Shown here one piece after another: positions 33,506 through 41,578 of a DNA stretch of 43,353 nucleotides (its first letter is position 1; each line of letters opens with the position of its first letter). The position numbers were made by a program, and so were the translations under genes. Location of the stretch: the NCBI GenBank assembly GCA_947304245.1, contig CAMZAK010000004.1, positions 1 through 43,353 on the forward strand. The letters run 5' to 3'. Source of the DNA: an uncultured Clostridia bacterium. Its GTDB lineage: Bacteria; Bacillota; Clostridia; Oscillospirales; Ruminococcaceae. The notes below the pieces were generated by a model. That model did no database searches. It was not told the origin of the DNA and saw only the letters and a program-made list of their open reading frames with translations.

Positions 33506-36500
33506 TTATTTAAAATAATCTACTCCCGCTTTAAAGATTTGTTGAAATTTTATGTTAGGTATGTTTTTATACAAATTTTTTAACATTCTTTCTGAGTGGC
33601 CCATTCTGCCAAAAATTCTTCCATCTTTTGAAGTTAACCCTTCAATTGCAAAAAAAGAACCATTGGGGTTGTGTGGGCTTAGCATGGTTGGGTTGTTTTC
33701 ATCGTTAACATAAACACTAGCAATTTGATTGTTTAAAATTAAAGTTTTTAGACACTCTTTTGTTGAAATTAGTTTTCCTTCTCCATGAGATATTGCTATT
33801 TCGCATGTTTCCCCAATTTTTTCATATTGCAGCCAAGGAGAGTTATTGTTTAAAATTTTTGTTTTAACAATTAAAGATTGATGAATGCCAATGTTATTAT
33901 AGGTTAATGTTGCAGAAATTGGTTTTTTAAAGTTAATTTCTCCATGTTCTATTAAGCCTAGTTTAATTAATGCTTGAAAACCATTGCAAATTCCTAACAT
34001 TAAACCATCTTTTTCTTTTAAAAAAATGCTTAAAGATTCTAAAATTTTTGGGTTTTTAAAAAATGCGGTTATGAATTTTGCAGAGCCATCTGGTTCATCT
34101 GAAGCTGAAAAGCCTCCCGGAATTGCAATTATGTTGCTGGTTTCAATTTCTTTTGCAAAGTTTAAAATGGAATCTTTAATTTTGCTTTCATTTAAATTGT
34201 TAACTATGAATAATTTGCATTTTGCTCCATTTTTCTCAAATTGATTTTTTAGGTCTAGTTCACAATTTGTTCCTGGGAAAACAGGAATTAAAACTTTGGG
34301 TGAGGGAGTTTTAATTAAAATGCTCTTTTTTAAGGAGTTCTCTTTATTGTTAAAATTTATTTTTTTTAGTAGTTCATCTTCTTTTTCTTCACATTTTGTG
34401 GGAAATGTTTTTTCTAGAGTTTCTTCAAAAGCTTTTTCTAAATCTTTTAAATTTATTTTAAAATCTTTTTCTTTAATTTCATATTCTTTTGTTGTTTTTC
34501 CAATTATTTTTAAATTTTCTTCTTCTGCGTTTTCTTCTAGTTCTATTAAAAATCCTCCATATCCTGGGTTAAATAGACTTTCATCATCTAAACTTTCACT
34601 AAATTTAAAACCAATTTTATTGCCAAAACACATTTTTGAAACCGCTTCAACAATTCCACCAAACCCTATTGCATAAACAGATATTGCTTTTTTTGAAACT
34701 ATTAAATTTTCAACCAAAGAAAAATTTTCTAGAATTTTTTCATAGTTTACTCCTTCTTCTGAAAATATATTTACCTTAACTAAAGCAACTTTGGAGTTTA
34801 TTTTTTTAAATTCTGGAGATATTATGTTTTTTATGTTAGCAACAGAAACAGCAAAAGAAATTAAAGTGGGGGGGACATCTAAATTTTTAAAGCTTCCACT
34901 CATAGAATCTTTTCCGCCAATTGCTGCAACCTTTAAATTTAGCTGTGCATTTAAAGCTCCAAGTAAAGCAGAAAAAGGCAAGCCTAGCCTTTTTGCATCT
35001 TTTTTAATTGAAGGGAAATATTCCTGAAAGCTAAGCCAACAATTTTTTAAATTTCCTCCTGTTGCAATAATTTTTGCTAAAGATTCTATTACAGCATAAA
35101 TTGCTCCGTAATAAGGGCTTTGTTCTAGCAAAAAAGGGTTGCAACCATAAGACATTAAAGAAACAGTTTCTTTGTTTCCTTTAACTGGAATTGTTGCAAC
35201 CATGCTTTGAATTTTTGTGTTTTGTTTTTTTCCGCCATATGGCATTAAAACGGTGTTTGCTCCAATTGTTGAATCGAACATTTTCATTAAACCTTTTTGA
35301 GAACAAATATTTAAATTTTTTAAATGTTTTATCCAGCTAGTTTTTAAATTTTTTTCAAAAAATATTGGTTTAATTTTTTGTTCTTTTACAATAACATTAC
35401 TTTTTCTTTTAGCTCCGTTAGAATTTAAAAATTTGCGAGATAGGTTAACAACTTTTTCTTCGTTGTAAAGCATAACAATTCTGTTTTCATTTGTTATTTC
35501 AGCAACTTTGGTTGCAGTAACGTTTTCTTTTTCTGCTTCTTTAATTAAAAAATCTGCATCTTTACTAGAAACAACAACCGCCATTCTTTCTTGAGACTCT
35601 GAAATGGAGAGTTCTGTTGGGGAAAGCCCTTCATATTTTACAGGAACTTTGTTTAAATTAATTTTAATTCCGTCTGCTAATTCTCCAATTGCAACGCAAA
35701 CTCCTCCAGCTCCAAAATCGTTACATTTTTTAATTAGTTTTGTAATTTTAGGGTTTAAAAAAAGCCTTTGAATTTTTCTTTCTTCAACCGGGTTTCCTTT
35801 TTGAACTTCAGCGCCGCAACTTTTTAAAGAATTTTCATTGTGGCTTTTAGAAGAACCAGAAGCACCTCCACATCCATCTCTTCCTGTTTTGCCGCCAATT
35901 AACAAAACAATATCTTTGTTTTCTGGAGTTTTTCTAGTAACATCTTTTTTTAAAACAGCACCAATTACAGCGCCAACCTCCATTCTTTTTGCAAGGTAGC
36001 CTTTATGGTATATCTCTTCAACAAAACCTGTTGCAATTCCAATTTGGTTTCCATATGAAGAGTAGCCTAGTGCTGCCCCTTTTACAATTTTAATTTGAGG
36101 AAGTTTTCCTTCTAACGTTTCTTCTATGGGGGTTTGTGGGTTAGAGGCTCCTGTTATGCGCATTGCTTGGTAAACATAGCATCTGCCAGATAGAGGGTCT
36201 CTTATTGCGCCGCCTAGGCATGTTGAAGCGCCACCAAAAGGCTCTATTTCTGTTGGGTGATTGTGAGTTTCATTTTTGAACATTAACAAAACATCTTCTT
36301 CTTCATTGTTAATTTTAATGGGAATTTTAACAGAGCAAGCGTTAATTTCTTCAGTTTCATCTAAATTTTTTAAAATGCCTTCTTTTTTTAATTTTTTTGT
36401 TGCTAGTGTTGCAAGTTCCATTAATGTTATGGGTTTTGTTTTTAAATTTAATTCTTCTTTAATTTTTAAATATTCTTTAAATGAATTTAAAACTATGTTG

Positions 36501-37216
36501 TCTTTAATTTCAACATCTTCAATTTCTGTTAAAAATGTTGTGTGCCTGCAATGGTCACTCCAATATGCGTCTAAAATTTTAATTTCTGTTATTGTTGGAG
36601 GTCTTTTTTCTTCGTTTTTAAAATAATCTTGTGCTAGAAAAATGTCTTCAATGCTCATTGAGATGTTGTTTTTTTCTATGAATTCTTCTAGTTCTTCTTT
36701 TTTTAAATTGTTAAAATCTTTTAAAAATTCTATTTTTATTGTTTCATTTGAAGAGTTTTTAAAATTTCCATCTTCTTTTAAATTTGCCTCTTCGCATTCA
36801 ATTGGGTTTATTATGTAGGATTTTATTTTTTCTAGCTCTTTTTTTTCTAAATCTCCTTCAAAAATATAAATTTTAGTTGTTAAAACAATTGGGTTACTCA
36901 AAGGAGAGATTAATTTTAAACATTGCTCTGAAAAATCTGCTCTTTTGTTATATTGCCCTTTTAAAAATTTTACTCCAAACATGTTTTTTTCTTCTGGTGG
37001 GTTTAAATAATAACAATCTATTAAAGGTTCTGAAAAAATTGAAGTTACAGCTTTTTTAAATGTTTCTTCGTCCACCCCTGTTATTTCATATTTATTTAAA
37101 ATTCTTATTTTTTTAATTTTGTTAATGTTTAAAACATCTTTTATTTCTAAATTTAAATTTTTAGCTTCTATGGCAAATTCTTCTTTTTTTTCAACATAAA
37201 CACTAAATGTTTTCAT
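33506..37216 (-). CDS. purL: Phosphoribosylformylglycinamidine synthase, one-chain
   Basis: Fourth step of purine synthesis: FGAR plus glutamine and ATP to FGAM. 1236 aa, the clostridial single-chain form that fuses the synthase domains with the C-terminal glutaminase. The synthase part shows KNETHNHPTEIEPFGGAST, GGKTGRDGCGGASGSSKS and IGGKDSMSG; the glutaminase part has PVFPGTNCE, AIPGGFSASDE and LGICNGFQAL with the nucleophilic cysteine, and SHGEG for the other triad members. ATG 37216 behind AGGAGG. It lies 21 bp downstream of mtaB; no other purine gene is in the window. Confidence 0.96.
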   Translation of the reverse strand: MKTFSVYVEKKEEFAIEAKNLNLEIKDVLNINKIKKIRILNKYEITGVDEETFKKAVTSIFSEPLIDCYYLNPPEEKNMFGVKFLKGQYNKRADFSEQCLKLISPLSNPIVLTTKIYIFEGDLEKKELEKIKSYIINPIECEEANLKEDGNFKNSSNETIKIEFLKDFNNLKKEELEEFIEKNNISMSIEDIFLAQDYFKNEEKRPPTITEIKILDAYWSDHCRHTTFLTEIEDVEIKDNIVLNSFKEYLKIKEELNLKTKPITLMELATLATKKLKKEGILKNLDETEEINACSVKIPIKINNEEEDVLLMFKNETHNHPTEIEPFGGASTCLGGAIRDPLSGRCYVYQAMRITGASNPQTPIEETLEGKLPQIKIVKGAALGYSSYGNQIGIATGFVEEIYHKGYLAKRMEVGAVIGAVLKKDVTRKTPENKDIVLLIGGKTGRDGCGGASGSSKSHNENSLKSCGAEVQKGNPVEERKIQRLFLNPKITKLIKKCNDFGAGGVCVAIGELADGIKINLNKVPVKYEGLSPTELSISESQERMAVVVSSKDADFLIKEAEKENVTATKVAEITNENRIVMLYNEEKVVNLSRKFLNSNGAKRKSNVIVKEQKIKPIFFEKNLKTSWIKHLKNLNICSQKGLMKMFDSTIGANTVLMPYGGKKQNTKIQSMVATIPVKGNKETVSLMSYGCNPFLLEQSPYYGAIYAVIESLAKIIATGGNLKNCWLSFQEYFPSIKKDAKRLGLPFSALLGALNAQLNLKVAAIGGKDSMSGSFKNLDVPPTLISFAVSVANIKNIISPEFKKINSKVALVKVNIFSEEGVNYEKILENFSLVENLIVSKKAISVYAIGFGGIVEAVSKMCFGNKIGFKFSESLDDESLFNPGYGGFLIELEENAEEENLKIIGKTTKEYEIKEKDFKINLKDLEKAFEETLEKTFPTKCEEKEDELLKKINFNNKENSLKKSILIKTPSPKVLIPVFPGTNCELDLKNQFEKNGAKCKLFIVNNLNESKIKDSILNFAKEIETSNIIAIPGGFSASDEPDGSAKFITAFFKNPKILESLSIFLKEKDGLMLGICNGFQALIKLGLIEHGEINFKKPISATLTYNNIGIHQSLIVKTKILNNNSPWLQYEKIGETCEIAISHGEGKLISTKECLKTLILNNQIASVYVNDENNPTMLSPHNPNGSFFAIEGLTSKDGRIFGRMGHSERMLKNLYKNIPNIKFQQIFKAGVDYFK

Positions 37217-37237
37217 TAAACCCTCCTGAAATTTTAA

Positions 37238-38530
37238 TTAAACTAATATTTTTCCTGTTAGGTTGTTTTCTTTTAAACTTGTTATTTTAACTTTTTTAAT
37301 TTTTCCAATTAAATTTTCGTTTGAAGTTATTTTAACAGGACAATAGTTTTTAGAATAACCCACATATTCATCATTGTTTTTTGTTTCAAATAATGTTTCC
37401 AAAGTTTTATTTATTTGTTTATTTAAAAATTTAACATTCATCTTGTTAGCAATATCTTGTAAAATTTTAACTCGCAATTTTTTTTCTTCTTTTGGAATTT
37501 GAAATGGCATTTTTGCGGCTTTTGTTCCTTCTCTTTTTGAGTAAGGAAAAACATGAACTTTAAAAAAACCAACCTCTTCAACAAATTTTAAAGTTTTTTC
37601 AAATTCTTCTTTTGTTTCACCAGGAAAGCCAACTATTATGTCTGTTGTTATGGAAGGGTTTTTAAATGTTTTATTAATAAATTCTACGGTTTTTAAATAG
37701 TTTGTTTTATTATAGTGCCTGCCCATTTTTTCTAAAATTAAATTAGAGCCACTCTGCAATGAAAAATGAAATTGAGGGCAAAATTTTTCTTTTTCTTTTA
37801 ATGTTAAAAGGTCTTCTTTAGAAAAAAGATTTGGTTCTAAAGAACTAAGTCTAATTCTTTTAACGGATTCAATTTTACTAATATTTTTAACAACATCAAT
37901 TAAATTAAAATTTTTCAAATCTTTTCCGTAAAGAGAAAGATTTATTCCGGTTAAAACAATTTCTAAACATCCTTTTTTTGAAACAGTTTCACATTCTTCC
38001 ATTATTTTTTCAATTGGTTTAGATTTTAAATAACCTCTTGCTTTTGGAATTATGCAGTATGTGCAAAACTGATTGCACCCGTCTTGAATTTTAATGAATG
38101 CTCTTGGTGTTTTAAAAACTTTTTTAATTGTTAAATTTTCAAATGGTTTTTTTAGTTCGTGTTCTTTAATTAAAACAACTTTTTCTTTGTTTTTTAAGTA
38201 ATTTTGTAAGATTTCAACTAATTTAAATTTATTGGAATTCCCAGTAACAATGTCCACTTTATTAAAAAAAGTTTCTTTAAATGGGAATGCTTGTGGGAAA
38301 CACCCTGTTAAAACAATTATTGCGTCTTTTTTAATATTTTTAATTTTGTTAATTAGCTTGTTAATTTTTCTGTCACTTGCTGAAGTTACTGTGCAAGAAT
38401 TTATTATGAAAATTTTTGCTTCTTCTGGTTTATTTGAAATTTTAAAGTTTTGTTTTAAAAAAATATTTTTCAAAATAACAGTTTCATATTGGTTTACTTT
38501 ACAACCTAAAGTGAAAAAGAATATTTCCAT
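37238..38530 (-). CDS. mtaB: tRNA (t6A37) C2-methylthiotransferase MtaB
   Basis: Radical SAM enzyme that adds a methylthio group to t6A37 of ANN-decoding tRNAs. 430 aa from ATG 38530. Domains in order: N-terminal UPF0004 (FFFTLGCKVNQYE, the three conserved Cys spread over about 10-80), radical SAM with the CNQFCTYC triad, and a C-terminal TRAM domain. The frame extends up to 38554, but the AGGAG (38535-38539) lies just before ATG 38530, which gives the standard family start. purL follows 21 bp downstream in the same direction. Confidence 0.95.
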   Translation of the reverse strand: MEIFFFTLGCKVNQYETVILKNIFLKQNFKISNKPEEAKIFIINSCTVTSASDRKINKLINKIKNIKKDAIIVLTGCFPQAFPFKETFFNKVDIVTGNSNKFKLVEILQNYLKNKEKVVLIKEHELKKPFENLTIKKVFKTPRAFIKIQDGCNQFCTYCIIPKARGYLKSKPIEKIMEECETVSKKGCLEIVLTGINLSLYGKDLKNFNLIDVVKNISKIESVKRIRLSSLEPNLFSKEDLLTLKEKEKFCPQFHFSLQSGSNLILEKMGRHYNKTNYLKTVEFINKTFKNPSITTDIIVGFPGETKEEFEKTLKFVEEVGFFKVHVFPYSKREGTKAAKMPFQIPKEEKKLRVKILQDIANKMNVKFLNKQINKTLETLFETKNNDEYVGYSKNYCPVKITSNENLIGKIKKVKITSLKENNLTGKILV

Positions 38531-38639
38531 AATTTCTCCTAATTTTTGGAACAAATCTGGGTAAAATTTATTTGACTACTAAATTTTTAATTGCTATATT
38601 TAAGATTAATAAATTTAAAAAATTTTATTATTAGTTTTT

Positions 38640-38667
38640 ATTATATAACAACAAAATTCTACATCAA
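38640..38667 (-). promoter_or_regulatory. Candidate promoter for mtaB-purL
   Basis: On the minus strand TTGATG (38662-38667), a 16-bp spacer and a perfect TATAAT (38640-38645), about 110 bp upstream of mtaB. Confidence 0.5.
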
Positions 38668-38685
38668 ATTAAAAAAAAATTCAAT

Positions 38686-38721
38686 ATTCAAGTGTTTATT
38701 TTATTCAAGTGTTTATTTTTT
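38686..38721 (+). repeat. Short tandem direct repeat
   Basis: A unit of about 17 bases (ATTCAAGTGTTTATTTT) occurs twice in a row immediately before the flippase gene. It spans possible upstream start codons of that gene. It looks like a slippage duplication. Confidence 0.7.
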
Positions 38722-38750
38722 ATTGTAAAAGAAGGATGTGTTATTTTAAA

Positions 38751-39788
38751 TTGAAGTATAAATCTAATATTTTGAGTATTTTTTTAATAATATTATCTTT
38801 TTTGTTTTTAGTTATATATATCAGTTTTTTTGATGGAATAGCAAATGTTTTAAACATATTTTCAAATTGTAATAAGTTTTGGTTTTTAATTGGTTTTTTT
38901 GTTATGCTTTCATATTGGTTTTTAGAATATTACATTTTAAATAGAAGTTTAAGAATTTTTAACAGCAAACTTAATTTTTTTAACGGAATTAAAAATTGCA
39001 TGTTAGGGCAGTTTTTTAATAACATAACACCTTCTGCAACAGGAGGGCAGCCTTTTCAGGTTTTTTATATGAGTAAATTTTGTAAAATTAATTCTTTTAA
39101 TGCAGTTGGGGCGCTATTATTAAAATTTTTATCTTTTCAAATTGCTTTAACATTGCTTTGTAGTTTTGTTATTTTTTTTAAATTCAATTATTTTGCTAAT
39201 AAAATTCAAGGTTTTGTTGTTTTAATAATAATGGGCTTTTTATTAAACACTGTAATTGCTATAATTTTAATATTAGTTGGGGTTAACAAAAAATTCACTT
39301 CTTTTTTAATAGATTTTTTTATTTTGTTGTTGAGAAAGTTAAGAATTTTTAAGAAAAGTGAAGAAAAATTAAAAGAATTTAAAAATGAAATTGAAATTTT
39401 TAATGAAACTGTTTTAAAGGCATTTAAAAATAAAAAAGAATTTTTGATTATGATTTTTTTTAGTTTGTTGCAAATTTTATTATTTTACATTGTTAATGTT
39501 TTAATAGTGTTTGTTTTTAAAATGAACCTAACATTAAATTTAATGTTAAACATAATATGTGGAGCTGCATGCGTTCAAATGAGCAGCACTTTTGTTCCTC
39601 TTCCTGGTGCTGTTGGTGGAGCTGAATTTTTGTTTTGTGTGATTTATGATGGCATTTTTAGTGCTAAATATATGACATCTGCACTTTTGCTTTGGAGGAT
39701 TTACACATTTTATTTACCCATAATTATTGGTTTAATTTTTTCTAGAGGTTTATTGAGTAGCAATTCTGAATTAAAAAAGAATATTTAA
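38751..39788 (+). CDS. Lysylphosphatidylglycerol synthase TM-region family (UPF0104)
   Basis: Integral membrane protein related to the flippase half of MprF; the family moves lipids or lipid-linked sugars. About 345 aa with about eight hydrophobic spans. The family signature FNNITPSATGGQPFQVFYM is clear, followed later by PLPGAVGGAEFLF. The frame is open from GTG 38709, with ATG 38736 also in frame, but AAGGA at 38732-38736 overlaps that ATG; TTG 38751 is the best placed start. No synthase domain is attached. Confidence 0.85.
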   Translation: MKYKSNILSIFLIILSFLFLVIYISFFDGIANVLNIFSNCNKFWFLIGFFVMLSYWFLEYYILNRSLRIFNSKLNFFNGIKNCMLGQFFNNITPSATGGQPFQVFYMSKFCKINSFNAVGALLLKFLSFQIALTLLCSFVIFFKFNYFANKIQGFVVLIIMGFLLNTVIAIILILVGVNKKFTSFLIDFFILLLRKLRIFKKSEEKLKEFKNEIEIFNETVLKAFKNKKEFLIMIFFSLLQILLFYIVNVLIVFVFKMNLTLNLMLNIICGAACVQMSSTFVPLPGAVGGAEFLFCVIYDGIFSAKYMTSALLLWRIYTFYLPIIIGLIFSRGLLSSNSELKKNI

Positions 39789-40262
39789 AATTAATAAGAT
39801 TTTGTTTTAATTATTAAGTAATTTTAATATTATGATATTATATATTTTAAATTTTATTATTGTTAATTATAAATTATCGTAATTTTAAATTATAAACAAT
39901 TTTGTATTTAAATCATTAATTTAATTTTAAAATCAAAATATATGGTTTTATATATATGGTTTTATAGAAATAGTTATTAGTTTTTCGATATAAAATTTTA
40001 TTGAATTTATAATGTATTGTTTATTGTTAATAGTTTAGTTAAAGATAAAAATATAAAATATTTTTATTCCAAGTTTTTGCGAATAATATTGTAGATATAT
40101 TTTTGCTTATGGTGTTGAGAATTTATATCATTAAAAAATAAAATATTATATTTGAAAATTGTTTGTTTTAACTTGAATCGAGGTTGTATTTAAAATTTTT
40201 TGTATAATTAATATTTATTAATATTAAATAAAGTTTTTTAATTTAATAACAAAATTTAAAAT
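39789..40262. other. Gene-free, extremely A+T-rich interval
   Basis: No frame, RNA or promoter that I can support. The sequence is nearly all A/T with short repeated words such as ATATATGGTTTTAT. It lies between the flippase gene and the terminator of the tRNA cluster. I see no sign of a decayed gene. Confidence 0.6.
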
Positions 40263-40293
40263 AAAAAAAGAATATATATATAACATATATTCT
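40263..40293 (-). terminator. Intrinsic terminator of the tRNA cluster
   Basis: On the minus strand a stem AGAATATAT/ATATATTCT (arms 40285-40293 and 40269-40277) is followed directly by TTTTTTT. About 30 bp after the last tRNA. Confidence 0.7.
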
Positions 40294-40322
40294 ATTATGT
40301 GTATTATTTGAATTTATTTCAA

Positions 40323-40398
40323 TGGTTGGAGTGGTAGGATTCGAACCCACGAATGCCAGAGCCAGAATCTGGTGCCTTACCACTTGGCGACACTCCAA
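40323..40398 (-). tRNA. tRNA-Gln (CTG)
   Basis: Minus strand, 76 nt with encoded CCA. Acceptor TTGGAGT pairs with ACTCCAA; anticodon loop TTCTGGC reads CTG; T arm GTGGGTTCGAATCCTAC. Last gene of the five-tRNA cluster. Confidence 0.94.
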
Positions 40399-40410
40399 TT
40401 TAGTTTAATT

Positions 40411-40484
40411 TGGTTGGGCTAGCTGGATTCGAACCAACGATCACGGAACCAAAACCCGTTGCCTTACCGCTTGGCCATAGCCCA
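40411..40484 (-). tRNA. tRNA-Gln (TTG)
   Basis: Minus strand, with encoded CCA. Acceptor TGGGCTA pairs with TAGCCCA; anticodon loop TTTTGGT reads TTG. It shares most of the D-arm sequence with the adjacent tRNA-Gln(CTG), suggesting they arose by duplication. Confidence 0.94.
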
Positions 40485-40499
40485 TTACAAATAAATTTA

Positions 40500-40577
40500 T
40501 GGGGTGGATAGTGGGATTCGAACCCACGGCCTTCAGAGCCACAATCTGACGCGCTAACCAACTGTGCTATACCCACC
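40500..40577 (-). tRNA. tRNA-His (GTG)
   Basis: Minus strand, with encoded CCA. Anticodon loop TTGTGGC reads GTG. The acceptor has the extra 5' G (position -1) opposite the discriminator C that histidyl-tRNA synthetase needs. Confidence 0.95.
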
Positions 40578-40583
40578 ATATTA

Positions 40584-40659
40584 TGGTGCGCCAACCAAGA
40601 TTCGAACTTGGGGCCTACCGCTTAGAAGGCGGTTGCTCTATCCACTGAGCTATTGGCGC
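40584..40659 (-). tRNA. tRNA-Arg (TCT)
   Basis: Minus strand, with encoded CCA. Acceptor GCGCCAA pairs with TTGGCGC; anticodon loop CTTCTAA reads TCT, for AGA/AGG codons that are heavily used in this A+T-rich genome. Confidence 0.95.
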
Positions 40660-40672
40660 CAGTTAAAAACAA

Positions 40673-40746
40673 TGGAGCGGGTGATGGGAATCGAACCCAC
40701 GCTACCAGCTTGGAAGGCTGGAGTTCTACCATTGAACTACACCCGC
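40673..40746 (-). tRNA. tRNA-Gly (TCC)
   Basis: Minus strand, with encoded CCA. Acceptor GCGGGTG pairs with CACCCGC; anticodon loop CTTCCAA reads TCC; discriminator T. First gene of the tRNA cluster. Confidence 0.95.
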
Positions 40747-40771
40747 GAAAACTACAATAATTGACTTTCAC

Positions 40772-40800
40772 AGTCTACCATAATAAAAATTAAATGTCAA
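40772..40800 (-). promoter_or_regulatory. Promoter of the five-tRNA cluster
   Basis: On the minus strand a perfect TTGACA (40795-40800), a 17-bp spacer ending TGG, and TAGACT (40772-40777), 25 bp upstream of tRNA-Gly. The TGn before the -10 fits an extended -10. Confidence 0.65.
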
Positions 40801-40843
40801 ATTAAATATTTAAATTTTTAAATATTTTTAAATTGACATTTAA
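40790..40843 (-). terminator. Long inverted repeat after the DUF4364 gene
   Basis: TTAAATGTCAA (40790-40800) and its complement TTGACATTTAA (40833-40843), with inner A/T segments that pair as well. Read on the minus strand it follows the DUF4364 stop and ends in TTTTT, as expected of a terminator. One arm contains the TTGACA of the tRNA promoter. Confidence 0.5.
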
Positions 40844-40868
40844 AAACTAGAATGTTAAAATTAAGATG

Positions 40869-41480
40869 TCATTTTTTATTTTTTTTATCTTTTAATTTTA
40901 AAGCTAATTTTGAAATAGTTTCGTAATCATCATTAACAATTGCTAAAATTGATTTATATATTTCTGTTGTTTTTAGTTTCATTTGATTTTTAACATGTTC
41001 AGCGGTTTTTAAATTTGGGCAAAAAAGTTCCACATCCATAAGGTTACTTTTAATTTCTTCTAAAGTTAGCTTAACTATGTATCCGTCATTTTTGCTCTTT
41101 ATTCTTATTTTTTTGTTTTTATTTTCATGTTCTTCTTTTAAAATTTCTTCTAAAGTTTTTAATATTTTTTCTATTAGTTTTTTAGAAATTTTATTTTTAA
41201 ATATTTTAGCAGTTTCTTCTCCAATTTTTGTTAAATTCAAAATAATTTTTCCGTTTTTGCTTTCATTTTCAATTATGTGGTTTGAATTAAAAAGTTCTTT
41301 CATTGCTTGGCAAAAATTAAAGTAATTCACTGTTTCGTTAATTTGTAATGCTAAGTTTAATTGTTCTTTACTTATGTTTGTTTTTGTTTCACTTAATATG
41401 TTACATATTAAAATTTTTATTTCATATATATTTGATAAACTTCCAGGGACATCATCTACTAAATATACTTTTTTTAGCAT
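40869..41480 (-). CDS. DUF4364 family protein
   Basis: 203 aa, predicted cytoplasmic. The N-terminal half (IYEIKILICNILSETK, then NYFNFCQAMKELFNSNHI) reads as a winged-helix DNA-binding fold, the pattern I know from the clostridial DUF4364 family; the C-terminal half is a mixed alpha/beta domain of unknown role with basic segments. No catalytic motif is seen. ATG 41480 behind AAGGTG. Divergent from the CorC-type gene across a 98-bp gap that holds a palindrome. Confidence 0.75.
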   Translation of the reverse strand: MLKKVYLVDDVPGSLSNIYEIKILICNILSETKTNISKEQLNLALQINETVNYFNFCQAMKELFNSNHIIENESKNGKIILNLTKIGEETAKIFKNKISKKLIEKILKTLEEILKEEHENKNKKIRIKSKNDGYIVKLTLEEIKSNLMDVELFCPNLKTAEHVKNQMKLKTTEIYKSILAIVNDDYETISKLALKLKDKKNKK

Positions 41481-41514
41481 TTAAATCACCTTAAAATTGA
41501 ATTGTTTAAGTTTT

Positions 41515-41530
41515 GTTATAATATTATAAC
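41515..41530. promoter_or_regulatory. 16-bp palindrome holding -10 boxes for both directions
   Basis: GTTATAATATTATAAC is a perfect palindrome. TATAAT reads on the plus strand (41517-41522, with TGT before it, an extended -10) and on the minus strand (41523-41528). It sits between the divergent DUF4364 and CorC genes, so it may be a two-way promoter or a dimer-binding operator. No good -35 is seen. Confidence 0.45.
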
Positions 41531-41578
41531 ATAAAAAAATAAATTATATATATTAATTTATGTAGGAGTGAAATAAAC

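Noticed and set aside
40564..40764. 66-aa plus-strand frame, and a 64-aa minus-strand frame, over the tRNA cluster.
   Set aside because: They run through tRNA genes; no RBS and no coding signature.
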